DNA from: Acidulodesulfobacterium_A sp049965795 | Lineage (GTDB): Bacteria; SZUA-79; Acidulodesulfobacterales; Acidulodesulfobacteraceae | Reading direction: 5' to 3' | DNA length: 57,033 nucleotides | Assembly: GCA_049965795.1 (NCBI GenBank) | Contig: JBMFVW010000008.1 | Span: 1 to 57,033 of the forward strand | Part shown: positions 26,303-34,650 of the stretch, piece by piece | How the letters are laid out: every line of letters begins with the position of its first letter | Position numbering within the stretch: the first letter of the stretch is position 1 | Notes under the pieces: generated by a model | The model's database searches: none | What the model saw: only the letters and a program-made list of their open reading frames with translations | Told to the model about the DNA's origin: nothing | Translations under genes and position numbers: made by a program

Positions 26303-27721
26303 TCAGGCAAAACTGACGAATTTAAGTTCCGTCATTTCCTCAAGAGCATATTTTACGCCTTCCCTTCCTATGCCGGATTCCTTTACTCCGCCGTATGGCT
26401 GATGGTCGGCTCTTGCAGTTGGAATGTCGTTAATTAAGACGCCTCCGGTATCAATGTGCTTTATAAAGTATAATGCATTCTTAATATCGTTGGTATATAT
26501 GCCTGCTTGAAGTCCGTAAATAGAGTCGTTGACCATGCGGACGGCATCTTGTATATCTTTAAACGGCACAGTAGAAACTATTGGGGCAAAAACCTCAAGG
26601 CATGATATTTTCATCTTATCGGTAACGCCGGAAAAAATGGTTGGATTCATTATGTTCCCGTTAAAATCGCCTCCAAGTTCTATTTTTGCTCCTTCTTTGA
26701 CTGCTTCGTCCACCCATCCCAAAATTCTCTGTTTGGATTCGGAATTTATAATAGGACCAATGTCGGTAGTTTCGTCAAGCGGATCGCCGATTTTTAATTT
26801 TTTGGTTTCTTTGATAAAATGTTCCAAAAACTCCTTTTCTACATCTTGATGCACGTAAATTCTTTGAAGCGATATGCAGACCTGCCCTGAATTATAAAAA
26901 GCACCGATTACGGCTTTCCTTGCGGCTTCTATAATATTGGCGGTTTTATCCACTATAAGGGCTGAATTGCTACCAAGCTCCATAGTATATTTTTTAAGCC
27001 CGCCCTTAGCCATTATTTCTCTGCCGACCTTAGGACTTCCCGTAAAGCTTATCATGCGGATTTTGTCGCTTGTAACGATTGCTTCTCCGGTATCTTTGTC
27101 TCCGTATAGCAGGTTAATAGCATGTTCGGGCAGTCCGGCTTCAAGCATAGCCTGAATCAGAAAATATGCTGTAATAGAACCGTTTATAGACGGCTTAAAC
27201 ACGACGCTGTTTCCGGCAGCTATTGCCGGTGCAATTTTATGGGCGGGAAGATTAACAGGAAAATTAAAAGGCGTAATAGCCCCTATAATACCTACGGGAA
27301 CCCTTAAATAAAAAGACAGCCTGTCTTCAAATCCCTTGACTACATCCATAGGCACCGTTTCGCCGTGAATTCTTTTTGCTTCTTCGGCGGCGTATTTAAA
27401 TATATTTACTACCCTTTGTGTTTCTATAAGAGAATATTTATATGCTTTGCCGACTTCGAGAGAGATGTAATGCGCAATCTCTTTAGCGTTACGTTTCAAA
27501 ACTTCCCCTGTCTTTTCCAGTATCTCGAACCTTTCGTAAGTATGAAGGCTTCTCATTTTATGAAACCCTTTTTCTGCGGAAGAGACCGCCGTTTCTACAT
27601 CAGATTTGTCCGGTTTGCTCAAAAGCGCAACCGTTTCGCCGCTAAAGGGGTTAATCACTTCATAAGTTTCTTTCTTTTCAATCCATTTGCCGTTTATATA
27701 AAGAGGATAATTTTTCAGCAT
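26303..27721 (-). CDS. NAD(P)-dependent aldehyde dehydrogenase
   Basis: This is an ALDH-superfamily enzyme oxidising an aldehyde to an acid. The signatures are PFNFPVNLPAHKIAPAIAAG, FTGSPKVGREI, the general-base Glu in MELGSNSALIVD, the nucleophile in NSGQVCISLQRIYV, and the C-terminal PYGGVKESGIGREG. The length of 472 residues is standard. The overall pattern resembles lactaldehyde/phosphonoacetaldehyde and non-phosphorylating glyceraldehyde-3-phosphate dehydrogenases; the substrate is undetermined. It converges on the TPR-like gene with a 16-bp gap and appears monocistronic. Confidence 0.9.
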   Translation of the reverse strand: MLKNYPLYINGKWIEKKETYEVINPFSGETVALLSKPDKSDVETAVSSAEKGFHKMRSLHTYERFEILEKTGEVLKRNAKEIAHYISLEVGKAYKYSLIETQRVVNIFKYAAEEAKRIHGETVPMDVVKGFEDRLSFYLRVPVGIIGAITPFNFPVNLPAHKIAPAIAAGNSVVFKPSINGSITAYFLIQAMLEAGLPEHAINLLYGDKDTGEAIVTSDKIRMISFTGSPKVGREIMAKGGLKKYTMELGSNSALIVDKTANIIEAARKAVIGAFYNSGQVCISLQRIYVHQDVEKEFLEHFIKETKKLKIGDPLDETTDIGPIINSESKQRILGWVDEAVKEGAKIELGGDFNGNIMNPTIFSGVTDKMKISCLEVFAPIVSTVPFKDIQDAVRMVNDSIYGLQAGIYTNDIKNALYFIKHIDTGGVLINDIPTARADHQPYGGVKESGIGREGVKYALEEMTELKFVSFA

Positions 27722-27770
27722 AAAATTCCTTTTTTGTTATTTTGAATATATATAAATATGAATATGGGTT

Positions 27771-27990
27771 CTAAACAAAATGCTCGGCAAGCCACATCTT
27801 AATTATCGCCTGCCGCGATATGCCTGCCTATACGTTTTGCTTCTTTATCTTAAGATTCGACAATCCAGACGGGAATATCTATATTAATTCTCTTTAATTC
27901 AAGATTGGGTTTTCTAATATTTTTTAAATCTAAATATTCTATAACTAATTCACCGCTATCAAATATTTCATCAAATTTAGACGATTTCAT
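27771..27990 (-). pseudogene. Decayed BrnA/CopG-type antitoxin gene
   Basis: The minus strand from ATG 27990 encodes SSKFDEIFDSGELVIEYLDL and INIDIPVWIVES, then a stop (TAA where Leu TTA is expected), then DKEAKRIG. A GGCA-GGCA tandem duplication shifts the frame by +4; beyond it the ribbon-helix-helix tail SRQAIIKMWLAEHFV resumes and ends at 27771. Removing the extra 4 bases gives 71 codons, a normal antitoxin length. Two independent lesions show that it is dead. It fills most of the 415-bp gap between the aldehyde dehydrogenase and queC. Confidence 0.8.
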
Positions 27991-27996
27991 ATAAAT

Positions 27997-28056
27997 TTAC
28001 CTACTCTTTTCTTTATCTTCTTGCGAAAATAATTTCCTATCATATTCAAATTTCAT
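27997..28056 (-). pseudogene. Possible 5' remnant of a BrnT-type toxin gene
   Basis: A 19-codon minus-strand frame starts MKFEYDRK, which is how many BrnT toxins begin, and then ends at TAA. It stands just upstream of the BrnA-like pseudogene, the usual toxin-first order. A -10-like TATAAT (28063-28068, minus) lies 6 bp before the ATG. The rest of the toxin is missing. The match is only 6-8 residues, so this is tentative. Confidence 0.35.
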
Positions 28057-28136
28057 TTAATCATTATATCATTTTTGACGAAAAAAGTTTAAAAAAATTA
28101 ACACTCGATATTTAAAAATTTGTTATAATAATATAA

Positions 28137-28865
28137 ATGGACATTAATTATAATGTTAAAAATAAAAAATCAGTAGTGCTTTTCAGCGGAGGATTAGACT
28201 CGACTACGACCCTAAAAATTGCCTTAGACCAGGGGTTTGAGCCTATTCCCGTTACCTTTTTCTACAATCAGAGACACAAAACCGAAGTTGAACACGCAAA
28301 AAATATTATCAATTATTTCGGCATAAAAAAACACATAATAGTAAATCTTGATTTCGGCAGCATTAAAGGTTCTGCTTTAACCGATAAAAATATAAGCGTT
28401 CCTAAAAATAGAATAAATAGCGGAAAAACGCACAGCGACATAATACCATCAACGTACGTGCCGGCAAGAAATACTATTTTTTTGTCTTATGCCCTTGCCG
28501 CAGCGGAAGTCGAAAAGGCGTCCGATATTTTTATAGGAGCTAATTATATTGACTATAGCGGGTATCCCGACTGCAGACCGGAATATTTAGCCTCGTTTGA
28601 AAAAACGGCTAATTTAGCGACCAAAGCCGGAGTAACCGGCGAAATAAGTTTTAAAATAAACGCCCCGCTTTTAAAATTAAGCAAAAAAGATATTATCTTA
28701 AAAGCGGTTGAGATAGGTGCTCCCCTGGAACTTACACACAGCTGCTACGACCCGATAGACGGACTTGCATGCGGAATTTGCGATTCCTGCATATTAAGAA
28801 AGCGCGGATTTGAAGAAGCAGGAATTCACGACCCGACAAAATATTTCCGCAATCCCGCTAATTAA
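28137..28865 (+). CDS. queC: 7-cyano-7-deazaguanine synthase QueC
   Basis: QueC converts 7-carboxy-7-deazaguanine to preQ0 using ATP and ammonia, for queuosine. The PP-loop motif VVLFSGGLDSTTTLKIAL is followed by FYNQRHKTEVEHA, STYVPARNTIFLSYALAAAE, IGANYIDYSGYPDCRPEY and the C-terminal zinc motif SCYDP...CGICDSCILRKRGFEEAG. The length of 242 residues is typical. No preQ1 riboswitch or other que gene is seen nearby. Its end overlaps the convergent flavin-binding gene by 4 bp. Confidence 0.95.
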   Translation: MDINYNVKNKKSVVLFSGGLDSTTTLKIALDQGFEPIPVTFFYNQRHKTEVEHAKNIINYFGIKKHIIVNLDFGSIKGSALTDKNISVPKNRINSGKTHSDIIPSTYVPARNTIFLSYALAAAEVEKASDIFIGANYIDYSGYPDCRPEYLASFEKTANLATKAGVTGEISFKINAPLLKLSKKDIILKAVEIGAPLELTHSCYDPIDGLACGICDSCILRKRGFEEAGIHDPTKYFRNPAN

Positions 28866-29233
28866 ACTAATTCAGTAACTTCTTTGACGTTAAAAACCAT
28901 AGCCGACCTTGCCCAGTCGAAACGGGATTTTATTTTGTCGAAATTTGCGCCTTCTACTTCAAATTTTGCTTTGCCTTTTAATAAAAAACCTGCACCGCCG
29001 CCCTGAAGACCCACGACGTCTTTAGAAGCTAAAATCATCTGCACTTCGCTTCCGGCTTCGACATTTCTCTGTGTTTTATTTAAATGTCCCGCCGGTATTA
29101 AAAGAGTATCGTTGCTTAGAGGTTCTATATAGCTGTTCCACGTAGCGGCAAGATGTATTCCGTCAGTTCCGTGAGTTGCAAAAGTAGCAGGTCCTTCATG
29201 TTTTAAAATTTCGATTATTTTTTCGTTTAACAT
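28862..29233 (-). CDS. PNPOx-like FMN-binding split-barrel protein
   Basis: This is a small (123-residue) flavin-reductase-like split barrel: ATFATHGTDGIHLAATWNSY, DTLLIPAGHLNKTQRNVEAG, VQMILASKDVVGLQGGGAGF and LLKGKAKFEVEG. It resembles the FMN-binding protein of Desulfovibrio and related PNPOx-like proteins. It may act in electron transfer, but the substrate is unknown. The ribosome site before ATG is GGAG-like, 9-10 bp upstream. It converges with queC. Confidence 0.8.
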   Translation of the reverse strand: MLNEKIIEILKHEGPATFATHGTDGIHLAATWNSYIEPLSNDTLLIPAGHLNKTQRNVEAGSEVQMILASKDVVGLQGGGAGFLLKGKAKFEVEGANFDKIKSRFDWARSAMVFNVKEVTELV

Positions 29234-29318
29234 AATCTTGTTTCTCCTTTTTAATTTTTTTATTTTGTTATTTTACCACAGTTAATACATTTTTTTAAAT
29301 TTTTTTTCAAAGTCGTGA

Positions 29319-29343
29319 CGGGGGCAGAATTGAATTCTGTCCG
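29319..29343. repeat. Palindrome of the GACAGAATTGAATTCTGTC family
   Basis: CGGGGGCAGAATT-G-AATTCTGTCCGG is an imperfect inverted repeat with an AATTgAATT core, as at 7324-7352. It lies just after the stop of the GGDEF-EAL gene (minus strand), between it and the flavin protein gene. Confidence 0.6.
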
Positions 29344-29350
29344 GTATTTT

Positions 29351-31660
29351 CTAACGTTTAGCTATAACTTTAGCCAAATCAAACAATAATCCCCTGATTT
29401 TTTCGCGCACTTTGCTTATTTCGCCTATTAAAGGCTCGGCTTCTTCATATTTTCCTTTTAAAGTTAAAGTAAGATTTTTATATGCAAGGTCGTGAAGTTT
29501 TTTATGAACGCCGCCTATCTCCTTATATTCCTTAATCCGTTTGTATTTAACTCCGGTTCCGTAATACCATATGCCGAAAGGACATTCTTTCCAGTTTTTT
29601 ACTTTATCTTTATTTATAGAGATATTCGCTCCCTTGTTAAGTTCCAAAACTTTTTTAATCCAATCGTTATGCTGGGTATATGCGAGGGCTACCGGAAAAT
29701 CTTCTATGCTAAGGGTTATATCTTTCCACTGGACGAGATCATCCGGCAGTTTATAATTCCGAGCCCAGTCTATTACCTTATCGGCCGGAATAGGTCTGCC
29801 GGTATAATACCCCTGTATATTAGAGCATCCCAGCATATTTAATATTATGCAGTGGTCGGCGGTTTCCGCTCCTTCGGCTATTACTTCCCTGCCGAATATG
29901 CTGGCGAGGCTTATTATGCTTTCGATAATTAATGTATCTTCGGTATTTTCGAGCATATTTTTCACGAAAGAAATATCTATTTTAATAACTTTTACGTTAA
30001 GTTCTTTAAAATACAAAAGGGACGAATAACCGCTGCCGAAATCGTCCATCGAAAAAGTTATGCCCGATTCTGAGCTTTTTTTAATTATTTCCTTAACGTG
30101 CGCAATATTTTCTAACGCCGCTGTTTCGGTTATTTCAAGCTGAATAAGCTCCGGTTTTACCGACGGATATTTTTTTAAAACTTTTTTTAATTTTTCTAAA
30201 AAATCGTATTTTTGAAGCTGTTTAGCCGAAACGTTAATAGATACCTGCCATTCTTTACCTGTTTCGGCCCATATACTTACCTGTTTAACCGTTTCCTCGA
30301 TAACGTAATCGCCGATATCGACAATAATTTCAGAAGTTTCGGCTGTCGGTATAAATTCTGCAGGCGAAATAACATTGCCTTTATCGTCTATCCATCTTAT
30401 CAGAGATTCGAAACCGAATATTTTACCGGTTTTTAAATTAATTTTAGGCTGATAGTACATTACGAATTCTTTTGATTTAAGGGCTTTGTCTATATTGCGG
30501 AGTTTCTGGTAATATTCGACCATTCCAAGCTCTTCGTCGTCGCTGAAAAAATTAACCATATTTTTTCCCATAGCCTTCGACTTATACATCGCCTGTCCGG
30601 CCATTCTTATCAATGTATCAGGGTCTGCTTTTCTGGAATTTAAATCCGCCGTCTTAGTAACGCCGACGCTTGCTTTTAAGTCTATTGTTAAACCGTCGGA
30701 AACATACGGAAGGTTAATTTCTTTAAGTATATCTTTCGCTGCGGCGGAAATATTTTCGCCGGAATCTTTATAAGACAAAGAAATACCGAATTCGTCGCCT
30801 CCAAGCCTTGAAACATAAAAGGAATCTTTAGTATATCTGTCTTTTGCAAATTTCAAAAGCCTTTCGGCAACGACTTTTAAAATCTCGTCTCCCGTATGCG
30901 TTCCGTAAAAATCGTTAACCGCTTTAAGGTCGTCCAAATCTAAAATAATTACAGCGACGTTTCCGCCGAATTTACGCCCTTTTTCTATCTGCCTGTTAAT
31001 CTCGGACTCAAACGTTTCGTAATTTGGAAGGCCGGTAAGTGCATCGTATCTCGCTGCATGCCCTACTTTTTTTTCGGCGTATTTTTTAAACTTCTCGAAT
31101 TTATTCTCTATAGCGCGCAGATTTATTTTATCTATAGCGCTTTCCATTAATTTCACGATTCTTTCAAGAAGATTTACGGTATCTTTATTAAATAAACCGG
31201 TTCTGTTCGATACAACGGCAAGCACGGCGTAAATTTTTCCGTCTTTGCATATAGGAAGAGTAGCCGCAGAAAGCCATTTGTATTTTTTTAAAAAATCTGC
31301 AAAATTTTTTCTTAGCGGATCTTCGAGCTGGTTATTATCATATAATATTTTCTCCTGCCTCCAAGTCCTTGCCGCCAAAGTCTGATTTTCGGGAGTATCT
31401 TTAATGTTTATTTTAATATGTTTTAGTGCATCTATACCGGGACCGTAAGCGGCAAAATATTTAAAAAGCAAATTCCTGCCGGGAGCACCTATCCACACCG
31501 CTCTGAATAGTCCGCATTCCACCACTGCTTTTGAAACATTGTCAAAAAGTTCGCTTTCCGTTCCGGCATAATAAATAGCTTCGGAAGCATCGGCAAGGGC
31601 TTTGTAGAAAGATTTAAGAATTTCTAATTTATCATGTTCATCAAAACTTTTGCGAATCAT
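29351..31660 (-). CDS. GAF-GGDEF-EAL-CZB cyclic-di-GMP protein
   Basis: A 769-residue cytoplasmic signalling protein. A GAF-like sensor (about residues 10-180) precedes a GGDEF cyclase with intact RLGGDEFGIS, then an EAL domain. The latter reads FGFESLIRW (ESL for EAL, metal-binding Glu kept), with MDDFGSGYSSLLYF, IAEGAETADH and QGYYTGRPI. A C-terminal CZB zinc-binding domain (about 650-769) has TQHNDWIKKVLEL, CPFGIWYYGTG and HKKLHDLAY. Zinc-responsive CZB cyclases control biofilm and motility elsewhere; here zinc or redox may set c-di-GMP and thereby flagella. Both catalytic domains look competent. It is monocistronic, with a repeat on each side. Confidence 0.88.
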   Translation of the reverse strand: MIRKSFDEHDKLEILKSFYKALADASEAIYYAGTESELFDNVSKAVVECGLFRAVWIGAPGRNLLFKYFAAYGPGIDALKHIKINIKDTPENQTLAARTWRQEKILYDNNQLEDPLRKNFADFLKKYKWLSAATLPICKDGKIYAVLAVVSNRTGLFNKDTVNLLERIVKLMESAIDKINLRAIENKFEKFKKYAEKKVGHAARYDALTGLPNYETFESEINRQIEKGRKFGGNVAVIILDLDDLKAVNDFYGTHTGDEILKVVAERLLKFAKDRYTKDSFYVSRLGGDEFGISLSYKDSGENISAAAKDILKEINLPYVSDGLTIDLKASVGVTKTADLNSRKADPDTLIRMAGQAMYKSKAMGKNMVNFFSDDEELGMVEYYQKLRNIDKALKSKEFVMYYQPKINLKTGKIFGFESLIRWIDDKGNVISPAEFIPTAETSEIIVDIGDYVIEETVKQVSIWAETGKEWQVSINVSAKQLQKYDFLEKLKKVLKKYPSVKPELIQLEITETAALENIAHVKEIIKKSSESGITFSMDDFGSGYSSLLYFKELNVKVIKIDISFVKNMLENTEDTLIIESIISLASIFGREVIAEGAETADHCIILNMLGCSNIQGYYTGRPIPADKVIDWARNYKLPDDLVQWKDITLSIEDFPVALAYTQHNDWIKKVLELNKGANISINKDKVKNWKECPFGIWYYGTGVKYKRIKEYKEIGGVHKKLHDLAYKNLTLTLKGKYEEAEPLIGEISKVREKIRGLLFDLAKVIAKR

Positions 31661-31688
31661 AAACGTAGCCTTTAAATTTTTTATTTAC

Positions 31689-31740
31689 GGAAAAGGTGTC
31701 AGATTACCTAAACATGGGGACATAATTCAATTATTTTCCC
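31689..31740. repeat. GGAAAAGGTGTC arm followed by a GGGGACATAATTC palindrome
   Basis: GGAAAAGGTGTCAGATT (31689-31705) is one arm of the family at 6349-6431. Ten bases later, GGGGACATAATTC then AATTATTTTCCC (31716-31740) forms an imperfect palindrome. Sequences of the second type are known to me from surroundings of Y1/REP-associated transposases, but none is encoded here. They sit between addB and the GGDEF-EAL gene. Confidence 0.65.
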
Positions 31741-31755
31741 ATCACAAATTTTATA

Positions 31756-34650
31756 TTAAATTATTATACCGCATAAAACCGAATAAGAACAGAAGCCGCA
31801 TATTTTTTTCTTATCGGATTCTTTTTTAACGAAATCGAAATTGTCCGAATTAATTATATCTTCTATGAGCATTGCTATAAAGTTTTCATACGCGTTTAAA
31901 AGTTTAACGTCTTTTAAATCTATCAAGCGCTCTTCGTTCTTTTTGATCCCCCATAGTTTAGCGGCAATATCGGAATGTCCGACGCTTTTGAAGGCGGAAT
32001 AAAGAATTATATAAAGCGGCAGCTGGACTGATTTTATCCTTTTTAACCACTCATCCCTATTTTCCGCCGCAGGTATAAAATTTTTATCGGGACAGATTAG
32101 CGACCCTCCCGTTTTATAATCTATTATAAAGTGTTCGCCGCTTTTTTCTATAATTAAATCGGATCTTCCCGAAAGTTTTATTTCTTTTTCGCCTCCGCCC
32201 GTTAAATTGACCTTCGCCGTACCTTCCAAAGGATATTCGGAGCCTATTATTTTTGCTCCGTCTAAATCTTTCTTTCTTTTTTCTATAAAAAAGTTAAGAG
32301 CCGTTAATATCTGTTTCTTCTGCAGATTAAGGACCATTGAACCGCGATCGTTAAATTTTTTGCTTAATATTTCGCCTATTTTTATTTTCTCTTCTTCTAA
32401 ATTTGAAACGGCATATTCCTTGCCTTCAAACGTTTTAAAATATTCGTTAAGCACGCTATGAATCACGCTGCCTATGCCCGCAGCGTCGATATCTTCTCCG
32501 ATATCCCCTCTTTCCCGAAGATTTAATACGTATCCATAGTAAAACATAGAAGGACATTTAAGATAAGTATCTAATTTTGCGGCGGAATATTCTATGCCGC
32601 AAAGATAATCTTTTACTTCGCGGGATTTTTTTATAGAAAACTGTTCGGTCTTGTTAAAATTAATTTTAAAAGCGGAATTTACTACCTTCGGCTCTTTCAA
32701 ATTATTTGTTTTTTTCTGAATATCCCATATAATTTTTTCTACGAAACGCGATTTTTCGGACCGGCTTGAATCGTTATAAAATAAATATACTTCTTTTGCG
32801 CCGGATACAAGGTTTAGGAAATTATACTCCTGAATTTTAGAAGATTCTCCTGCATCGGCAAGATTTAAAAATCTCCTTACGTCTTCCGTCAAAACCGTAT
32901 TTTCCTTTGAAACGTCGGGCAGTATTCCTTCGTTTGCCCCAAGATAAAATATTCTGTCGAAATTTATATTTCGCGCTTCAAGTGGGCCTAAAACCTGCAA
33001 ACCCTTAAGAGGAGTACCCTTAAAAGGAACTTTCTGCCGTTTCAAAAGGTTTTTAAGGAGATTAAAATATCCGGAAATTCCGTCGAATTTATAATGTCCG
33101 AAATTATTTCCGTCGAATTCCATTACGGCTTTTAACGCAGATTCTATAAATTTAGAACCGTACGGATGCTTATCTGCGGAAGAATTATGCGATACGGCGT
33201 CTATTATTTTTATTATTTTTTCAATAAAATCTTTTATGTTTTCTATATTTTCAAAGTTTGATATAAACAGCCCGTGCATCTCGGCAAGATATGCTTTTAC
33301 GGAATCTTCGGATGTGAAAGACGTCAGGGCGTTTTCTATTTCTTTAACCGAAATAAACAAAATTTTATTATTTTTAATATAAGATTCTATAGACTGAAAA
33401 AGAGTCCTTGTCTGAACGGCATCGAAACGGTACTGCGGAAGTCCATGCAATTTTCCGCTTATATTTTTAACGTAAGGATGAAGAAATAAAGATATATAAT
33501 CTTTTGCGTAAAATTTATCGTATTTTTTTCTGCCGTGCAGAACGGATAAAAGATTAAAAAGCGTATATACGGGCGTCCTGTTTAAGGAATATCCTATAGA
33601 TATATTATAACCGCCTTTATCTAAAGAATTAAGAACGTTGTGGATTAACGGAAAGAGATATTCTTCTTTGGATAATACTATTAAATCTTTTGAAGAAAGT
33701 TTTTTTTCGGACTTATCTATAATTTCTTTAAGACGGGCTATTTCATTATGCACGGAAGAAACTTTATGGAAATAAAAATTAATAGCCGCATCGGTTAGTT
33801 TACGGTAATCTTCGCTGTGCTTATATTTATATTCTTCGCCTTTCGCAGTTTCATTTACGGCGGCGGAAGGTTTTAAGCCTATTTTTGAGAGAAATTCCGC
33901 GTCGGAAGCTCCTGTTTTAGATACTACCGATGTTTGATTTTCTTTATTAAAGCCGTTATTTTTTAATAAATTTTTAAATATAACGGCTTCCGATGCGGTA
34001 ATGCCGTAAAATCCTGCAATAATTACTCTGCCGTCTATAACGGACTGAAAAACATCAGGATTTTCGGCAATTTTTTCGGCAAACGTTTTATACCTGTAAG
34101 ACCTTGAGGTAAATTTGGATTTTACGAGAATTTCATAAAACGTTTTATACATTTTTGAAAATTTTGCAAATTTATCCGAAAAATTCTGCAGATTAAATTC
34201 CGGATTTATTTTCTCGGCTATTACGGCATCGCAAGACGAAGGATCCGCCGTTTCTATTAAAAGTTCCTCGAAATCGCCGAAAAGTTTATACCCCCAGGGC
34301 ATAAAAACATCCAACTTCTCGGCACTTTTTATTAAACGCGTTTCCGGATTTTTATTTAAATCGAAAAGAAGGAAAACCGCTTCGGCGGGGTTTACTTTTG
34401 CATAAGGATAAAAAATAGCGGGATCCGAAGATTCCCAGCATGCATCTATAAAGTCGTCTATCGAAAACATTTTTACGGAGCCGACGGCTGTTTTATATGC
34501 GTCCGAAATATATTGCGACAGAAAATAAACTGGTCTTCTGTTAGGAAATATCACCGTAACCTGACGTCCCGATTTAATTTCTTGCAAAACTATATCGCCC
34601 GTATATTTTATAATATCAGTCGATTTTTTTAAGATATGGGAATTATTCAT
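31756..34650 (-). CDS. addB: AddB-type nuclease subunit of the AddAB recombination complex
   Basis: AddB pairs with AddA to resect double-strand breaks. The protein is 964 residues. The N-terminal half is an inactive helicase-like fold with no Walker A. The C-terminal RecB-family nuclease has LDTYLKCPSMFYYGYVLNLR, GRSDLIIEK and FIIDYKTGG. The Cys in LKCPSMF plus CGFCSYSVLC (CxxCx5C) near the end is the four-Cys iron-sulfur staple typical of AddB. It overlaps addA by 8 bp. Sequence is divergent elsewhere, as usual for AddB. Confidence 0.85.
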   Translation of the reverse strand: MNNSHILKKSTDIIKYTGDIVLQEIKSGRQVTVIFPNRRPVYFLSQYISDAYKTAVGSVKMFSIDDFIDACWESSDPAIFYPYAKVNPAEAVFLLFDLNKNPETRLIKSAEKLDVFMPWGYKLFGDFEELLIETADPSSCDAVIAEKINPEFNLQNFSDKFAKFSKMYKTFYEILVKSKFTSRSYRYKTFAEKIAENPDVFQSVIDGRVIIAGFYGITASEAVIFKNLLKNNGFNKENQTSVVSKTGASDAEFLSKIGLKPSAAVNETAKGEEYKYKHSEDYRKLTDAAINFYFHKVSSVHNEIARLKEIIDKSEKKLSSKDLIVLSKEEYLFPLIHNVLNSLDKGGYNISIGYSLNRTPVYTLFNLLSVLHGRKKYDKFYAKDYISLFLHPYVKNISGKLHGLPQYRFDAVQTRTLFQSIESYIKNNKILFISVKEIENALTSFTSEDSVKAYLAEMHGLFISNFENIENIKDFIEKIIKIIDAVSHNSSADKHPYGSKFIESALKAVMEFDGNNFGHYKFDGISGYFNLLKNLLKRQKVPFKGTPLKGLQVLGPLEARNINFDRIFYLGANEGILPDVSKENTVLTEDVRRFLNLADAGESSKIQEYNFLNLVSGAKEVYLFYNDSSRSEKSRFVEKIIWDIQKKTNNLKEPKVVNSAFKINFNKTEQFSIKKSREVKDYLCGIEYSAAKLDTYLKCPSMFYYGYVLNLRERGDIGEDIDAAGIGSVIHSVLNEYFKTFEGKEYAVSNLEEEKIKIGEILSKKFNDRGSMVLNLQKKQILTALNFFIEKRKKDLDGAKIIGSEYPLEGTAKVNLTGGGEKEIKLSGRSDLIIEKSGEHFIIDYKTGGSLICPDKNFIPAAENRDEWLKRIKSVQLPLYIILYSAFKSVGHSDIAAKLWGIKKNEERLIDLKDVKLLNAYENFIAMLIEDIINSDNFDFVKKESDKKKICGFCSYSVLCGIII

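Noticed and set aside
28057..28136. preQ1 riboswitch upstream of queC
   Set aside because: No H-type pseudoknot sequence or C-rich aptamer core; only AT-rich promoter-like DNA.
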